This document shows, one piece after another, positions 37,901 through 49,221 of a DNA stretch of 64,000 bases. Every line of letters begins with the position of its first letter. Within the stretch, counting starts at the first letter, position 1. The position numbers and the translations under genes are program-made. The notes beneath the pieces are model-generated. The model was given only the letters and a program-made list of their open reading frames with translations, was not told the DNA's origin and did no database searches. Source of the DNA: Marasmius tenuissimus (taxonomy: Eukaryota; Basidiomycota; Agaricomycetes; Agaricales; Marasmiaceae); contig JAQOTA010000058.1 in NCBI GenBank assembly GCA_029532415.1, positions 992,001 to 1,056,000 on the forward strand. Direction: 5' to 3'.

Positions 37901-38105
37901 GGAGGGGGGGGTTAGAACAGTCAACCCGGAGGGCAGCACCCACGGTGACGACGGCGGTAACGGTACTCCTGCTCCTGCTTCTGGCGACCAGTCAAACGAC
38001 ACCACCGATGCCGCAGCCGATGCCCATCCCAACCCTTCGGAACCTGGGCCCGATGAAGATGATCTTGATATCGGGGAGTGGATTGATTTGACGGCTTTGG
38101 ACTAA
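34972..38105 (+). CDS. 987-aa low-complexity protein of unknown function
   Basis: Exons 34972-35227, 35281-36800, 36861-36958 and 37016-38105. I do not recognise the family. Residues 1-400 are rich in S/T/P/Q with repeated 'QPTWGTA..PPP' phrases. The middle has a basic GKGKGKGK run (near residue 480) and an SRTRRSQKRSRSD segment that may be a nuclear signal. Exon 3 encodes the best ordered part: a helix ending WQKRRLSNWVAFFRDRVQ, then a CQC pair and a CLNC pair 17 residues apart, followed by KRLLNDARALTWLG and a hydrophobic/aromatic stretch (YHEHFPIVEWLGHIALHSR, APIYLWW). The C-terminus is acidic and ends GEWIDLTALD. A DNA- or chromatin-related role is possible but is only inference. The first intron's acceptor has an alternative 6 nt downstream. 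Confidence 0.7.
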
Positions 38106-38542
38106 AAATTTGTAAAGTGTCTTTTTTCTTTGCGTGTCTCGGTGGACTGTCCTTTCCTTTTTCTCGCGTCTTTCACTCTTTCTACTTATTTTATCGCTCC
38201 CGCGACACCCTATCCTTCTTCTCCCGTGACACCTCATTACTCCTCATCTCCGCTCTGCTATGGACGTTCATGCCATTTGATTTCCTCTCCTCATGCTCAT
38301 TGCTCGCATCTTCATGACATCTGTTCTGTTCTCATTTTCACATTCTGCATTCAATGTATCAGTAGTAAGTATTATAGGTAAGTACACCTGGTAGGAATAA
38401 TTGGTTTTGTATTGCATCTGTAGGTAGGTACACTAGTATCGAAGGTTTTGTATCGGTATTTAATAAAGCATCTTTCTCCTTATGGACCTTTAGCGCGAAA
38501 CGTCGGTCCGGACTAGCTTTGGCGTCCCGCACGGTGGCAGTG

Positions 38543-39080
38543 TGACTTGCAATTGGACTCGAACGACAGCGTCCGAAGTTAGACTCTGTACTCGAAAACT
38601 TTGCGTCCCGGGTGGCACCTCTCAAACGACGTTTGGAAACCTGCCACCGAAGAGTACCAAGAGTTCTATTGTGGGTATCTAAACAGGGACTTTGTACGGG
38701 AAGGCATGTTCTCCTCCCAGGAGGCGAGAAAGCCGACGAAACATGGAGACTGGTCGCAATTGGAGACCAGGAAGCGGGGCCCAACGATAAAGCCCTGTAT
38801 CTGGAGTCTGGAGAGGAATGTTGATACACTTGTGGCGGAAGATGAGCCTAAAACGCGACGACTCAATACGAGTCTTCCCCGCAGACTCCCCCCAGGTATG
38901 CTCACCAGGAACGAGACGCGGACAAGATCCTCCACCAGCTCGTCGCGAACCCAGGCCGAGCGGTAACTCCTACGCAACTTCAACTCCGCATTCTGGTGGC
39001 GCATGCGATTCGAGTCGGGTACTCGGGACGTCAATGGCCTTTCGAGAGGATAACTTGTCGCCGGAGGACTACGCCAGCGG
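38543..39080 (+). pseudogene. Possible coding relic (plus strand)
   Basis: One frame from about 38543 to 38823 reads sensibly (for example SVLENFASRVAPLKRR, LLPGGEKADETWRL, GPNDKALYLESGEE). From 38892 another frame reads RYAHQERDADKILHQL, GRAVTPTQLQLRILVAHAIR and VGYSGRQWPFER. The two are out of phase: a GT-AG intron placed between them (GTTGAT..CCCAG) does not restore the frame. There is no family match by eye. It could be a decayed gene or chance. Confidence 0.3.
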
Positions 39081-39469
39081 AGTGATCGCCGCAGTTGAAC
39101 CCAAGTGGATTATTTTGTTCAAATCGTCTCTAATCAATCAAAGTGCTATGGAGCATTTTTCTGGGAAATCCACGAAAAACGCGTTAAACTACTACATCTC
39201 TTTCACTCAGACCCGTCACATTCCGCACCTGTCGCTAGTCATTTCTTCGAGACCATCACCCTATTCCTGGTCCAGCCACACGCAGCCGATTCCCCTATAT
39301 TCCAAACCCATATGCAGGATAGTGCGGTCACCCGTCAATTCCCCTCCATCTTCGTCACTCAAAAACCTCTCGCGCAGCCGTCGGCGGAGATCAACTTACC
39401 CAAACCTCCGCATGCACATACCCGACTCTCCTTTCCCCCCTGGCCCGTTATGAGTCATTGTGAGGGAAG

Positions 39470-39915
39470 GTGAACGCTTCGTCTTCTCCGAGGAGTGCCA
39501 TCCACCGCTGTCCTGTTGTTTCCCGTTGCGCACGGATGGCTAGGTCTTTGAGTCCTACGGATCTTCTCACCTCACAAAGACTCACCGCGGTGCCACGCTC
39601 TCCTCCAGGAGATAGTCGATGGGACGAGAAAAGACCACCGGGGGTCCTTGGATGGAATTCGCTATGTTCCGGTGCAACCCGTCATGGAGGAAGAGGAATG
39701 TGAACTGGAAAGGGGGAGATGGACCATGCCAGAAGGTTGATCAACGTATCCGGGTGTGTGTGTTTTGTGCTTATCTGTTCGTGAACGACCTGTGATAGCC
39801 CATGGGGTGGTTGCGTCGTTACAGTTCCGGAGCTGACTTGCATGCTAGGCACTTTCATTTCTTCATCCCCTTGTGCTCGTACTTCAGCCCACTGATGTGT
39901 TTTAGGATCACCCAA
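39470..39915 (-). pseudogene. Possible coding relic (minus strand)
   Basis: A frame ending near 39688 (HEQISTKHTHPDTLINLLAW, then FPVHIPLPP) continues after a one-base shift as HDGLHRNIANSIQGPPVVFS and RPIDYLLEESVAPR to about 39588. A third frame then gives LAIRAQRETTGQRWMALLGE, ending at a stop near 39440. The sense of the pieces but not their phase suggests a broken gene. I do not recognise the family. Confidence 0.3.
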
Positions 39916-40768
39916 TGAACCACCCCCCTGTGGTGACTCTCCTTACATGTACCGGCATTTGAATAAAATTGACATCTTTCGTGTTTAGAAGCTACTCTTG
40001 CACCGGGACCGTCTACCACCTTGAGTCGGAAGTCCCCATAGCGCCTGCATTCCATGCGCCCGCATATTTATTCCTAGCGACGGCCCAACTATCCGCGACG
40101 TGGAATGATCATGATGGCCCGTGTGCGAGGTACTTACCGATCTCGACGGATGGTGTGTATCGCCCTGCTTCAGCGGCGGCGCTGTCCAAGATTCGAAGTC
40201 CTTGGTATGGTTGGTCCCATCCCCACTCAACGCCATCTGATTGGTCAATTACAAAAAGTCGTAATCCCTATCATGACCACAGATTATGTGTCCTTTCTCT
40301 GTCTAGTGTTCTTGTTCGCCCTAGCCTTCGAACCCGGCCTTCGACGGATGGCTTAGGAGCATGACAACCCTGTGTACATAATTTGGACTCTTTTAGCCTG
40401 AAATTTTGTCGGGCAGTGCGGTGAAGGTTGCTGTTACTTACCTCGGGAAGGGGAATATGATCATGAAGCGACTGGAAGATCGGTTAAACAGGGCTGTAAA
40501 TAGATCAGGACTGGGGTCTCGTGCGACGGTGTGACGTTTGGGAGGGGTTCGCGAACACCCACAAGCAGTAGTACTTACTGTCGACGAGCATTGGATTGTG
40601 GCTCACACGCCGCACAGTGCTAGTACCTGAGTGTCCCTGGTCAGCAGTAGCTACGGAGACGGAGACCAATAGCCGATAATCTAGTGGCTGTGCTACAGCC
40701 GTCATTATTGAGTACGGTATCAAGGAGAGGCTTTTCCAGTTTCCACGAAGGCTTTCCACACGACCACC

Positions 40769-42693
40769 ATGTCTTCGGGCACTGTAGGCTTTTTTATTTT
40801 CTCTGATCTGAGTAGATATTGATTTATTTACAGGGAGATACGACACCCACAGGAGACCCAACCAACACAGGCCCAACAACGGGAACTGGGACTGGGACTG
40901 GGACTGGTGCTGGCACTGGTACGGAGACTGGGAACGGAACGGGGACAGAAACTGGGACTGGGACTGAGACTACGCCCACAGATACCTCGACCACTTCGAC
41001 AACGCCGACGACATCGACGACATCGACAACATCAACAACTTCAACAACTTCCACAAGTACCTCCACCAGCACCACCTCCACCTCAACCTCCACTTCAACC
41101 TCCACCTCAACAACGAGCACATCTACAACTTCGACCAGTACTTCAACTTCAACTACCACGTCGAATACCAGCACGAGCTCGAATACAGGCCAGACGAGCA
41201 CAACTCCAACTTCGACAACGTCAGAATCTACAACCTCGACGACTTCCCAATCCACAACAGGGACTCCGACATCGACAACCAGCTCACAGGAGCATACGAC
41301 ATCGTTTACTACTTTCGTAATCACGACAAATGGCCAAACTCAAACTGTACGCCTTCCCGTCCTTTATCAAATCGCACAAATGCTAACACCTGCCCAGGTC
41401 GTATCCGCACTTCCGTCGTTGTGGAATCCGTCCAATTCCAACAGTTCCACAGATGCTAATCGAACAGCTATAATAGCAGGATCAACCGTAGCCGGCGTCG
41501 TCGTCCTTCTCCTCCTCCTCGCCTCTCTCTTTGTTTACAAGAGACACCAGAATCGAGAATCCAATTTCTTACGATCAATCATCCAACGAGCCCGCGAAGG
41601 TCGAGGTGCTGGAAGTGTTGGTCTACTTGATGGAGAATTCGACGACGATGACGACTTGCAGATGACAAGGAGGTATCGCGATAATCCCAATGATACTCCA
41701 GGTCATTCAAGGCCAGGTTCAGGTGTTCACTTTGGGCATACACCTACACCCAGTATGACGGGCAGTAGAGGCGCCACACCTTTACCCATGACTCCCATGA
41801 ATCCACATTCATCACCAATCGCTGGCATCCCAGGAGGTGCTACTACCACCGCGGCATCCGCAGCAGCACCTATGGCCCTGGCCAATACATCAACGACGTC
41901 TGTCAATACTACCAAAACCACTGCCACCACACCTTCCCTCTTTCGCGCTCGTGCATCTGACTCGGGAAGTATATTCCACGAAGATTTGTCTGAGAATACC
42001 AGTCCCGCTAGTAAATTCGTGGACCCTTTACTGACCAGGAGTGGGAATATTGATTTTTCGAACATTGTCGATGACGTGATGGGCCCTTCCCCCACTTCGC
42101 CCAATACCACCGCTGCAGTGGCTGGTGGAGCAGCAGCTGGGGCAGCAACTGCATCCGCCAGTAGAACAAGCTCACCATCACCCAAAAACATCCATAGTGC
42201 AGCGTTCCATAGTCTCCCTCCAGGAGCTGCTCCGCCAAAGACTCACGCGTCCAGCCCTAGTTCAGGTTCACTTTACAACGACCCTTTCGCCGCAACTTCC
42301 TCTAGCTCCTTCTATAGCTCCCACTCGAGGGACGCTACAGCCTCGTCAACGGCTTCTGCCGCGACTACAGCTGGTCCGACGAGCCTGTTAGGCCTTCCTG
42401 CAGGAACATCGCCCGTCAAAAAGTCCAGTCCGTTGGCTGTAAACACGGCGACTACCGCGACAACGCCTACGCCACCGCCACCGCCCTCGTCATTTTCACC
42501 CCCTCCTCCAATACCAGCGAGATCACCCAATCGTCCGCCATCCCCAGCACGTTCACATCGCCTCTCAATGACACCACCGCCCCCAATAGCTCACGGTGGT
42601 AATTGGTTGGAAAGGTCTCCTAAAAGGGGTGATTTCTCGAGTTTGAAAGGGTCTGACGAGGGAGGCCCAGGAGGTATTGGGCACGCTCTTTGA
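40769..42693 (+). CDS. Ser/Thr-rich single-pass membrane protein (Mid2/Skg6-like layout)
   Basis: Exons 40769-40783, 40834-41346 and 41398-42693 give 607 aa. The outer part is a (T/G)n then (T/S)n low-complexity stalk of about 150 residues, expected to be heavily O-glycosylated. One TM segment follows (about 200-222: IIAGSTVAGVVVLLLLLASL), then a basic stop KRHQNR and a long cytoplasmic tail rich in S/T/P with SH3-type proline motifs near the C-terminus. There is no N-terminal signal peptide: the protein starts MSSGTGDTTP, so the TM segment must act as the signal anchor. The layout resembles wall sensors, but homology to them is not shown. The second intron (51 nt, in frame, no stop) is called because of its CTAAC branch-like site. 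Confidence 0.75.
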
Positions 42694-43231
42694 AACCACG
42701 CTATCGTTTCGCTATCCTTCGCATTCAGTCGTCCACCATTCGCTCTTTTCTTGCTTCGACTATTCGACTTCCATGCCTACGCATCTGGACTTATATCCTG
42801 CAATTGACACTTGTATTCCTACCCATCCCACGTTCCTTACATTATCCAGTCCCTCATCCGTGCACGAACTATATTATACCCACACCCCCTGCTTTATTTT
42901 TTTGTGTTAAACGTTGCTACTTATTATTATAAGCACATACTACTCCCCCCCACTACATATTATCCCTGCGGTTGTGGATTCAAAAGCGGATGGCTTCGAT
43001 TTTTGGGATTTTTTTCTACCAATCGGACGTGAATCCTACGAGAATCGTCTACATACTACCTTTTTTTGGACAATACATACGAAGCGCGCTCATCTGCGTA
43101 ATGATTCGATTGTTGGTCAAGATTGTAAATCGTCCCTTCATCCTAAGAGCAAGTTGAAGTACCCTTTCACTACCTTGTTGGACAAAAAAGAAAGGAAAAG
43201 AGATCTTGGAAATCGCCAGGATGATTCTTAG
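42694..43231. other. Intergenic, 3' of the membrane-protein gene
   Basis: About 540 bp, pyrimidine-rich then AT-rich. Nothing recognised before the tRNA. Confidence 0.5.
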
Positions 43232-43333
43232 TGGACAAATCCGGATTTGAACCGGAGACCTTTCGCAGCAAATTTTCTTCAAGCCCAACAGGGACATGCA
43301 AAGCGAACGCGATAACCCCTACGCTATTTGCCC
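43232..43333 (-). tRNA. tRNA-Ala(UGC) with a 29-nt intron
   Basis: Read 43333 to 43232. The acceptor stem GGGCAAA pairs with TTTGTCC and contains the G3-U70 wobble that defines alanine tRNAs. The D stem is GCG/CGC, the anticodon stem TTCGC/GCGAA, the loop TT-TGC-A..T, the variable loop 5 nt, and the T arm TCCGG-TTCAAAT-CCGGA with discriminator A. The insertion directly 3' of position 37 (43296-43268, 29 nt) is where eukaryotic nuclear tRNA introns lie. The mature length is 73 nt before CCA. All structural positions fit with no gap. Confidence 0.95.
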
Positions 43334-43625
43334 GTGCCCAAAGCGACGGCGTTGATAGGCCTCGAATGGCCGCATCACTTCGAAACTCATAGAACCGGGA
43401 TGTATATGCTTGTGGGTCCAACTTCGTAACCGAATTTCGACTTGAGGTAGAGCCGCGCTTTTGTTCCAAAAAAAATAATCCCAAGGTCTATTCCAACAAG
43501 TAAAGTAAAGTCATAGTAAAAGTAAAAGTAAACTCATAATATGGTATATGGGGGTAGGGTCGTCACTGCTATAAATTATCGCGTGATAGTAGTAATAGTA
43601 GTAGTGAATGAACCTAGACTCGCGT
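43334..43625. other. Intergenic tRNA 5' / AIF-like copy 2 3'
   Basis: About 290 bp with AGTAAA-type repeats (43498-43535) and AGTAGTAATAGTAGTAG. No gene. Confidence 0.5.
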
Positions 43626-44920
43626 CTAGTAACCCAGTGGACTGCGTAACATAGGAACCATGAGATTCTTCGACTTCATCAATTTAGCGAAGAACGGTCC
43701 GAGAGTGATTCCCCACAGAATGCCGAGGTAAACAAGGCCGGAGTCCTGTTGCGAAGGTCTGAGCACCTCGTACGAAGAGACGTCAAGAGAAAGGGACGCA
43801 CCTTTCCATTCGTAAGAGCAAGGATCTCAAACGACCCTTTGTATTCTGCCTTGGGTGTCTTGCCATTGACGAAGCTGACAATGTTCTTCACGACAACGGG
43901 CGCATGGCCCATCGAAGCCTTCGCACTCGTCTTCTGTTCATCCCAGTCGATGATGTCTCCAGCCGCGAAGATATTAGGATGATCGACGAGTTGGAGAGTC
44001 GGCTTGACTTTGATATGGCCACGAGCAGTGACTGCGTTCATGCCCAGGGAAGAACCGACGACTTCAGTGTTGGGTCGGCCTCCCCATGTTCGGATGATGA
44101 GGTCAGGTCGGAAAGTTTGACCGTTCTTTGTGGGAACTGGAACACCGTTGGACACGCCGGCAGCCAAGTCTTCGGGGACGGAGTTCTCGAGGACAACGTT
44201 GATGTTGCGAGCTTCGAGCTGTTTGTGGATGCCTTTTCGTACTTTGGTGGGGTATGCGTCGTTCAAAAGGAGTTTGTCGCGGTGAATGATGGTGATTTCT
44301 TTGTCCTGTAAAGGGGCGTCAGTGGCACTCTTTGAGCAGATTGAAAGGGAGTAACGAACGGGCCAGACATCTCGTATCTCCCCAGAAAGTTCTATCGCAC
44401 ACAGATGGTTAGTAATGGGTCCCAAAAACTAGTGAGAGCTGGAAGACATACCGATTCCGACAGCGCCACCACCGACCAACAATACGCTCTTCGCATCTGC
44501 AAATTCCTTCCTCCTCTGGTCAATGAACGCGTCGACTTCCTTTGCCTCATGCGGGAATGCAAGGGGACCCTCCCACTTGTTTCCACTAGCAAGAACGAGC
44601 ACATCATACCCGACCTTCTCCCCGTTCTTCAACTGCAGCTCCCTAGCACTCGCGTCGATCGCAACAACCTCTCCCTGAACGAACTTGCCGTTCCCATTGA
44701 CGAACAATTTATCGTAGGGCACAAGGATGTTCTCTTTGAGGTTGTTCTTCCCCGAAGCGACCATACGAAGAGAGGGAGGTAAGATTATCGAGTATGGACG
44801 AGGGTTAATAACGGTAAGCTCATAGCGAGCTGGGTCAAGGGACTTGGAGAGCGGCCGAGCAATGTTAATGCCTGCTACGCCTCCTCCTACGATGACAATG
44901 CTAGTCTTTTTGCCAGACAT
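43626..44920 (-). CDS. AIF/FSP1-like FAD-NAD(P)H oxidoreductase, copy 2
   Basis: Exons 44920-44452, 44391-44360, 44305-43802 and 43745-43626 give 374 aa. Motifs: FAD site IVIVGGGVAGINIAR, the strand VLVLASGNKWEGP, NAD(P)H site SVLLVGGGAVGIELSGEI, HRDKLLLNDAYPTKVRKG, RTWGGRPNTEVVGSSLG, and NIFAAGDIIDWDEQK. The C-terminus SKNLMVPMLRSPLGY parallels copy 1. Three of its intron positions match copy 1 exactly in phase. The extra intron of copy 1 (DLI|VHTW) is absent. Divergence is large enough that the duplication is old. The same family as copy 1 (AMID/FSP1/AIFM2-like); substrate unproven. Confidence 0.86.
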
Positions 44921-45363
44921 GGTATGGGGAAAGATGGGGGGAAATTGAGTGGGATGGGATGAAACCTTTATCCTTGATGAATAGCTTTTTAAATATGTCT
45001 ACAACAGGTACCTGTCCGTTGAGGGAAGCGGGGCTTGTCGGCATTGTTGTTTGCAGTGTTGTGATGATCGTTGCTCTGGCAGGCCTCTCGAATCTTTGTT
45101 TGCCAGGGAAGACCGGCTATACGGACGAACGGACCGCGGTGATTCGGATGAGTCGGCTGGAGTTGTCCATGGAGGGACGGGGCCAGGGAGAGTTAGATGA
45201 ATATCATATCATATCATATCAGAGATACGCAGCGGTACCCAAAGGGGCCAGCCTAAGGGTTAGTGAGGTCAGAAAGCAAGGTAAACCATGCTAATTTCCG
45301 CAAAGCACCAACGTAACAGCCCTCCACATACATGAGTACCAAGTCTAATTGTCCCTATCCCAT
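44921..45363. other. Intergenic, AIF-like copy 2 5' / SDR 3'
   Basis: About 440 bp. It includes a four-copy ATATC microsatellite at 45201-45220. No gene. Confidence 0.5.
45201..45220. repeat. (ATATC)4 microsatellite
   Basis: Four perfect pentanucleotide units. Confidence 0.85.
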
Positions 45364-46920
45364 TCATTCCTCCGTTCCTTCTGCTACCGTTTCGAGATTA
45401 GATTCTTCCGTTTCCGTTTTAGCTTTAGACGCGTGCTCTTTCATTTCCCTCTCATATTCCTCCAATGTTGGACTTGATTTTTGCCATACCCGAAGCGCGG
45501 CTTCGTACGCTTCCCAAACCAAGGTACCTGCCCTTTCCCCTCCAAACTCATTATCGTCCGGAAGACGCGGGGCTGGTTCGTCAGTAGTCGCTTCGGCTTT
45601 CTGTTTCCCCTTCCCCTTCTTATCTTCTTCTTCACTCGGTTTTACTATCAGGTGGGGAGGAGGAAGCCTCAACCCGACCACGGTGGCACATTCGGCGTAA
45701 AGAGCCCCTGGCTTGAGAACCTCCTGCGGGTTCCTCGCCACCCGTTTGTTGCTGGGAGAATCTTTTGTCGTATCCTTCTGCTCTTGAGATTCAGTCGGTT
45801 CCGAATTGATGATGAGCTTGAAGGGAGTCGGAAGGAAGAGTACGTGAAGTATCGATTGTATGGCAAATGTTGGACCTTTCGTGAAAATTCGGAGGAGAGG
45901 ATAGAAAAGCGTGTACCTAGAGTGCCAAACGGGTCAATGACGGTACGTGAAATGAAGCAGTGACACGTACAGAAGTACTCCAAGCCATGATGTCGGCGCC
46001 TCTGAGCCAATTGTTAACATCCTTCCTATCGTATCTGACCTGCTCACACCAGGCGACACGCTCATTGCGACGATATTCGACCTTTGGTTCTTTGCGCTGA
46101 CCACAGGGACGGACGTGGATCCCGCTGACGCTTGGGGCACCTGAGCAGACGGAAGTGCATCAAGAACACGCTGTAGGTGACGCGTAAGGATAATGGTCTG
46201 CAAAGCTCGTCGTCCTTCCTCGAAGAATAACGATGCCGACTTCTTGGGTTTCTCCGGTGCCGTCGGCGCAAAAGAGGGGAAGAGGTTGGAATAGAAGAAT
46301 ACAGGATCTGGGACTGCAGCGGCGTAGAAACGATTCACTACATTCACGATACGAATATCGCGCTCGGAAGGGGCTGCCAATAGAGAGGGGAGTAAAAGTG
46401 TTGTCAGGAGGAACGTCGCTAGAGACCTTCTATCTCTTTCATCCTGCACGCCTGCTGTCTCCTTCGTAACGAATCTGAACGAGCCAAGGGTCTCGTATTC
46501 GTGCGCAAATATGAGAGCGTCCAATCTCTTGTCTTCTCCTTGTAGAAACCTTTTGCAAAACGCCTGAATAGATGCTGGAGAGTTCAGATCACATTGTTCG
46601 GCGTATATGAGCTCGTTCTTTGTCGTAGAGCGCAGCACCTCAATGAGAGAGCTGACGTTTTCAAAAGCAACGGGATATGGCGTCAGCGCGATTATGTGTG
46701 CCCCTCGCTCGGCCAATTGTTGTAGAAGGGTGATCCCAACCGGGGTGAATGCCCCCGTAATGAGCACGACCCGACCATGGAGAGTACGTTCACGACTTGT
46801 CTTGCGGCCTTGGAAGACGATGTAGAGTGTGTAGGTTGCCAGGAGGCCGAGGACAATGTGGGTGGTGTATTGGGTTGGGAAATAGTTATTAGCGGCGGTG
46901 GCAAGGATAGCAAGAACCAT
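45364..46920 (-). CDS. Membrane-anchored SDR-like protein with degenerate catalytic motifs
   Basis: Exons 46920-45971 and 45916-45364 give 500 aa. An N-terminal TM segment (HIVLGLLATYTLYIVF) precedes a Rossmann start GRVVLITGAFTPVGITLLQQL: the usual TGxxxGIG is TGAFTPVG. CDLNSPASIQAFC, LDALIFAHEYE and ERDIRIVNVVNRFYAAAV follow the SDR order. Where YxxxK is expected the protein has FFEEGRRAL, so the catalytic Tyr and Lys appear to be missing. A hydrophobic/amphipathic stretch follows (TLFYPLLRIFTKGPTF), then a Lys/Glu-rich tail. It recalls retinol-dehydrogenase or Env9-type SDRs at ER or lipid droplets, but probably without standard activity. Function unknown. Confidence 0.72.
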
Positions 46921-47105
46921 TATAGGGTGAGGAGGTCTTCAATTCGAATAGGAGAATGGTCCTCAAGAAATCATAGAAAGAAGGGAAGGAAATTTGAGCC
47001 CCTGCAAAGGCTTTGACTGTACCCTCGCGAGTCGGAGTGATGGTAAAGGAAATATGAGTGCGTGGGAATAAATTCAGCAGCGCCAGTCCTTTCCTTCCAA
47101 AAATC

Positions 47106-49221
47106 ATGTCCCTCAAAGTACCCAAGGCGAACAATCTTCAACTCTTTAAGGAGGGGTACAAGGTAAGCTCTTATTCGCGTGGTCGTAGGCTCAGCATCTG
47201 ACCTCAGGCCTTAAGCATCTTCAAGGCCTCGAAGAGGCGGTCCTACGGAACATCCAAGCTGTGAATGAGCTATCTGATCTGGTCAGAACAAGTTTTGGGC
47301 CCAATGGCGCGTCTTTTCTCGATCTTTCTGTTTCGAATTTATCTAAAACCCCTGGAATCTTCGATTAGGTCGGAACAAACTTCTTATCAATCACCTTGGA
47401 CGGTTATTTGTGACCAGCGATGCTGCAACAATCATTCGTGAAGTTGAAGTCGTACATCCCGCTGCAAAATTGCTCGTCATGGCGTCGCAAGCTCAGGAAT
47501 CTGAGGTATGGTTCCCTCTCGATAGGCCCTTGCGCCTTCAATGACCTTTAGATGTCATCTCTCAGATGGGAGACGCGACGAACATGGTCATCATCCTGGC
47601 TGGTGAACTGCTCAAAAAGTCAGAACAACTTCTGATCATGGGTTTACATCCGAGTGAAATCATCAAAGGATACGAGCTGGCGTGTACGAAAGCCCTGGAG
47701 GAGCTCGAGAGTGCGTCGATGTCTCTATCGAACCTTGAAACCCACCGCTGACCCGCTTTTTTTCTTCCTTTCTTTTTTTTCAGAACTTTCGACATATTCT
47801 CTTCCTTCACCACTCACACATTCATCCCTCGCTACAGCACTCAAGCCTTCCATAGCATCGAAACAATATGGCTATGAAGATACTCTCTCGTCACTTGTTG
47901 CCGAGGCTGCACTGGCTGTCATGCCCCCGAATCCCAAAAATTTCAACGTGGACAACGTTCGGGTCGTGAAAATCATGGGAGGAAGTTTGAACGCCAGTAA
48001 AGTTGTATTGGGAATGGTGTTTGGACGAGAGCCGGAAGGTAATAGCCAGATTCATATTTATGACGGACTTTGCACCTTGCTAACAACCGTCTAGGAACTG
48101 TCAAAAAGGTCACCAAAGCCAAAGTTGCTGTCTTCACTTCCGCCCTCGACATTGCACAGACGGAAACGAAAGGAACCGTTCTGATTAAGAACAAGGATGA
48201 GATGCTGAACTTTACCCGTGGAGAGGAAGAACATCTGGAAAAAGTGCGTACATTTTTGTCGTCTCCTTCATTCATTCACTCACCTTGTTTTTTTACTAGA
48301 TCTTCAAAGAGATCGCAGACTCTGGAGTGAAAGTGATCATCGCCGGTTCTTCAGTCGGCGAACTCGCCCTGCACTACCTGAACCGCTTCAACATCGCTGT
48401 GCTCAAAGTTCTGTCCAAGTTTGACCTGCGACGAGTTGCCCGCGTTGTCAATGCCACCCCTCTTGCGAGGATAGGTGCGCCCACACCCGAGGAGGCTGGA
48501 TACATCGACGTCTTCGAGACGACTGAAGTCGGAGGAGATCGTGTAACCACTTTGCGGCAATTGGCGCCTGGCGATGACGGATTCGATCCTTTGGCTAAGG
48601 GTGAAAGGACCAAAACTGCGACGATCGTGTTGAGGGGAGCGACAGCGAACAGACTTGATGATCTTGAACGAGCGGTCGATGATGGTGTTAACGTTATCAA
48701 AGGGTTGCTGAAAGATGCACGGATGGTTCCCGGTGCGGGTGCGACGGAGTTAGAACTTGGACGACGGGTCGAGATTTATGGCAGCGGACTGAAGGGCTTG
48801 GTGCAACACGCTGTCAAGAGATATTCGAACGCATTGGAAGTTGTCCCGAGAGTACTTGCAGAGAACGCGCTTGGAGGAAGAGAAGGGAACGAGGTCGTCA
48901 GCAGGCTATGGGGCAAACACGAGGGCGAGAAAGGTAAAGGTGGAGGGGAGGTCTGGGGAGTTGATGTCGAGGTCAGTGTCTCTTCGCGACTGGTCAGAGT
49001 TGAATCTCACTCGTGATTGGGAATTTCAGGCCGAATCTGATGGCACCCTTGACGCTAACGCTCACAAGATATACGACTCGCTTACCGTGAAGTCTTGGGC
49101 AATACGGCAAGCAACCGAGGCAGCAGTTGCGGTCCTAAGCGTCGATAGTATCATCATGAGCAAGCCTGCCGGAGGACCGAAGATACCGCAGCAAAGTGGG
49201 AGCTGGGACGATGACGATTGA
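47106..49221 (+). CDS. CCT8: CCT8, theta subunit of the cytosolic chaperonin
   Basis: Exons 47106-47162, 47216-47306, 47369-47505, 47566-47710, 47784-48038, 48095-48243, 48300-48971 and 49030-49221 give 565 aa. Group II chaperonin marks: TSFGPNGRNKLLINHLGRLF, VTSDAATIIRE, MGDATNMVIILAGELL, KGYELACTKALEEL, apical-domain GTVLIKNKDEM, and the C-terminal DARMVPGAGATELEL with DSLTVKSWAIRQATEAA. TRiC/CCT folds actin, tubulin and WD40 proteins. The theta assignment rests on the N-terminal KVPKANNLQLFKEGYKHL. Intron 2 begins with GC (ATG|GCGCGT) and only this junction restores GPNGRNK. Confidence 0.95.

Larger units (their letters stand above)
38106..40768. other. 2.7 kb without a confident gene; possible gene relics
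   Basis: Apart from the two relic segments listed separately, there are only shadows. Several sequences look like minus-strand splice donors (GTAAGTAC near 40580 and 40130, GTAAGTAA near 40440), so a decayed or unusual minus-strand gene may lie here. I could not join a convincing reading frame. Confidence 0.4.

Noticed and set aside
38818..39453. 211-codon plus frame
   Set aside because: Composition is poor and it overlaps a better-reading frame (RYAHQERDADK). No homologous pattern recognised.
40824..41324. Minus-strand Val-rich frame
   Set aside because: A complement shadow of the Thr-Ser stalk codons in the plus-strand gene.
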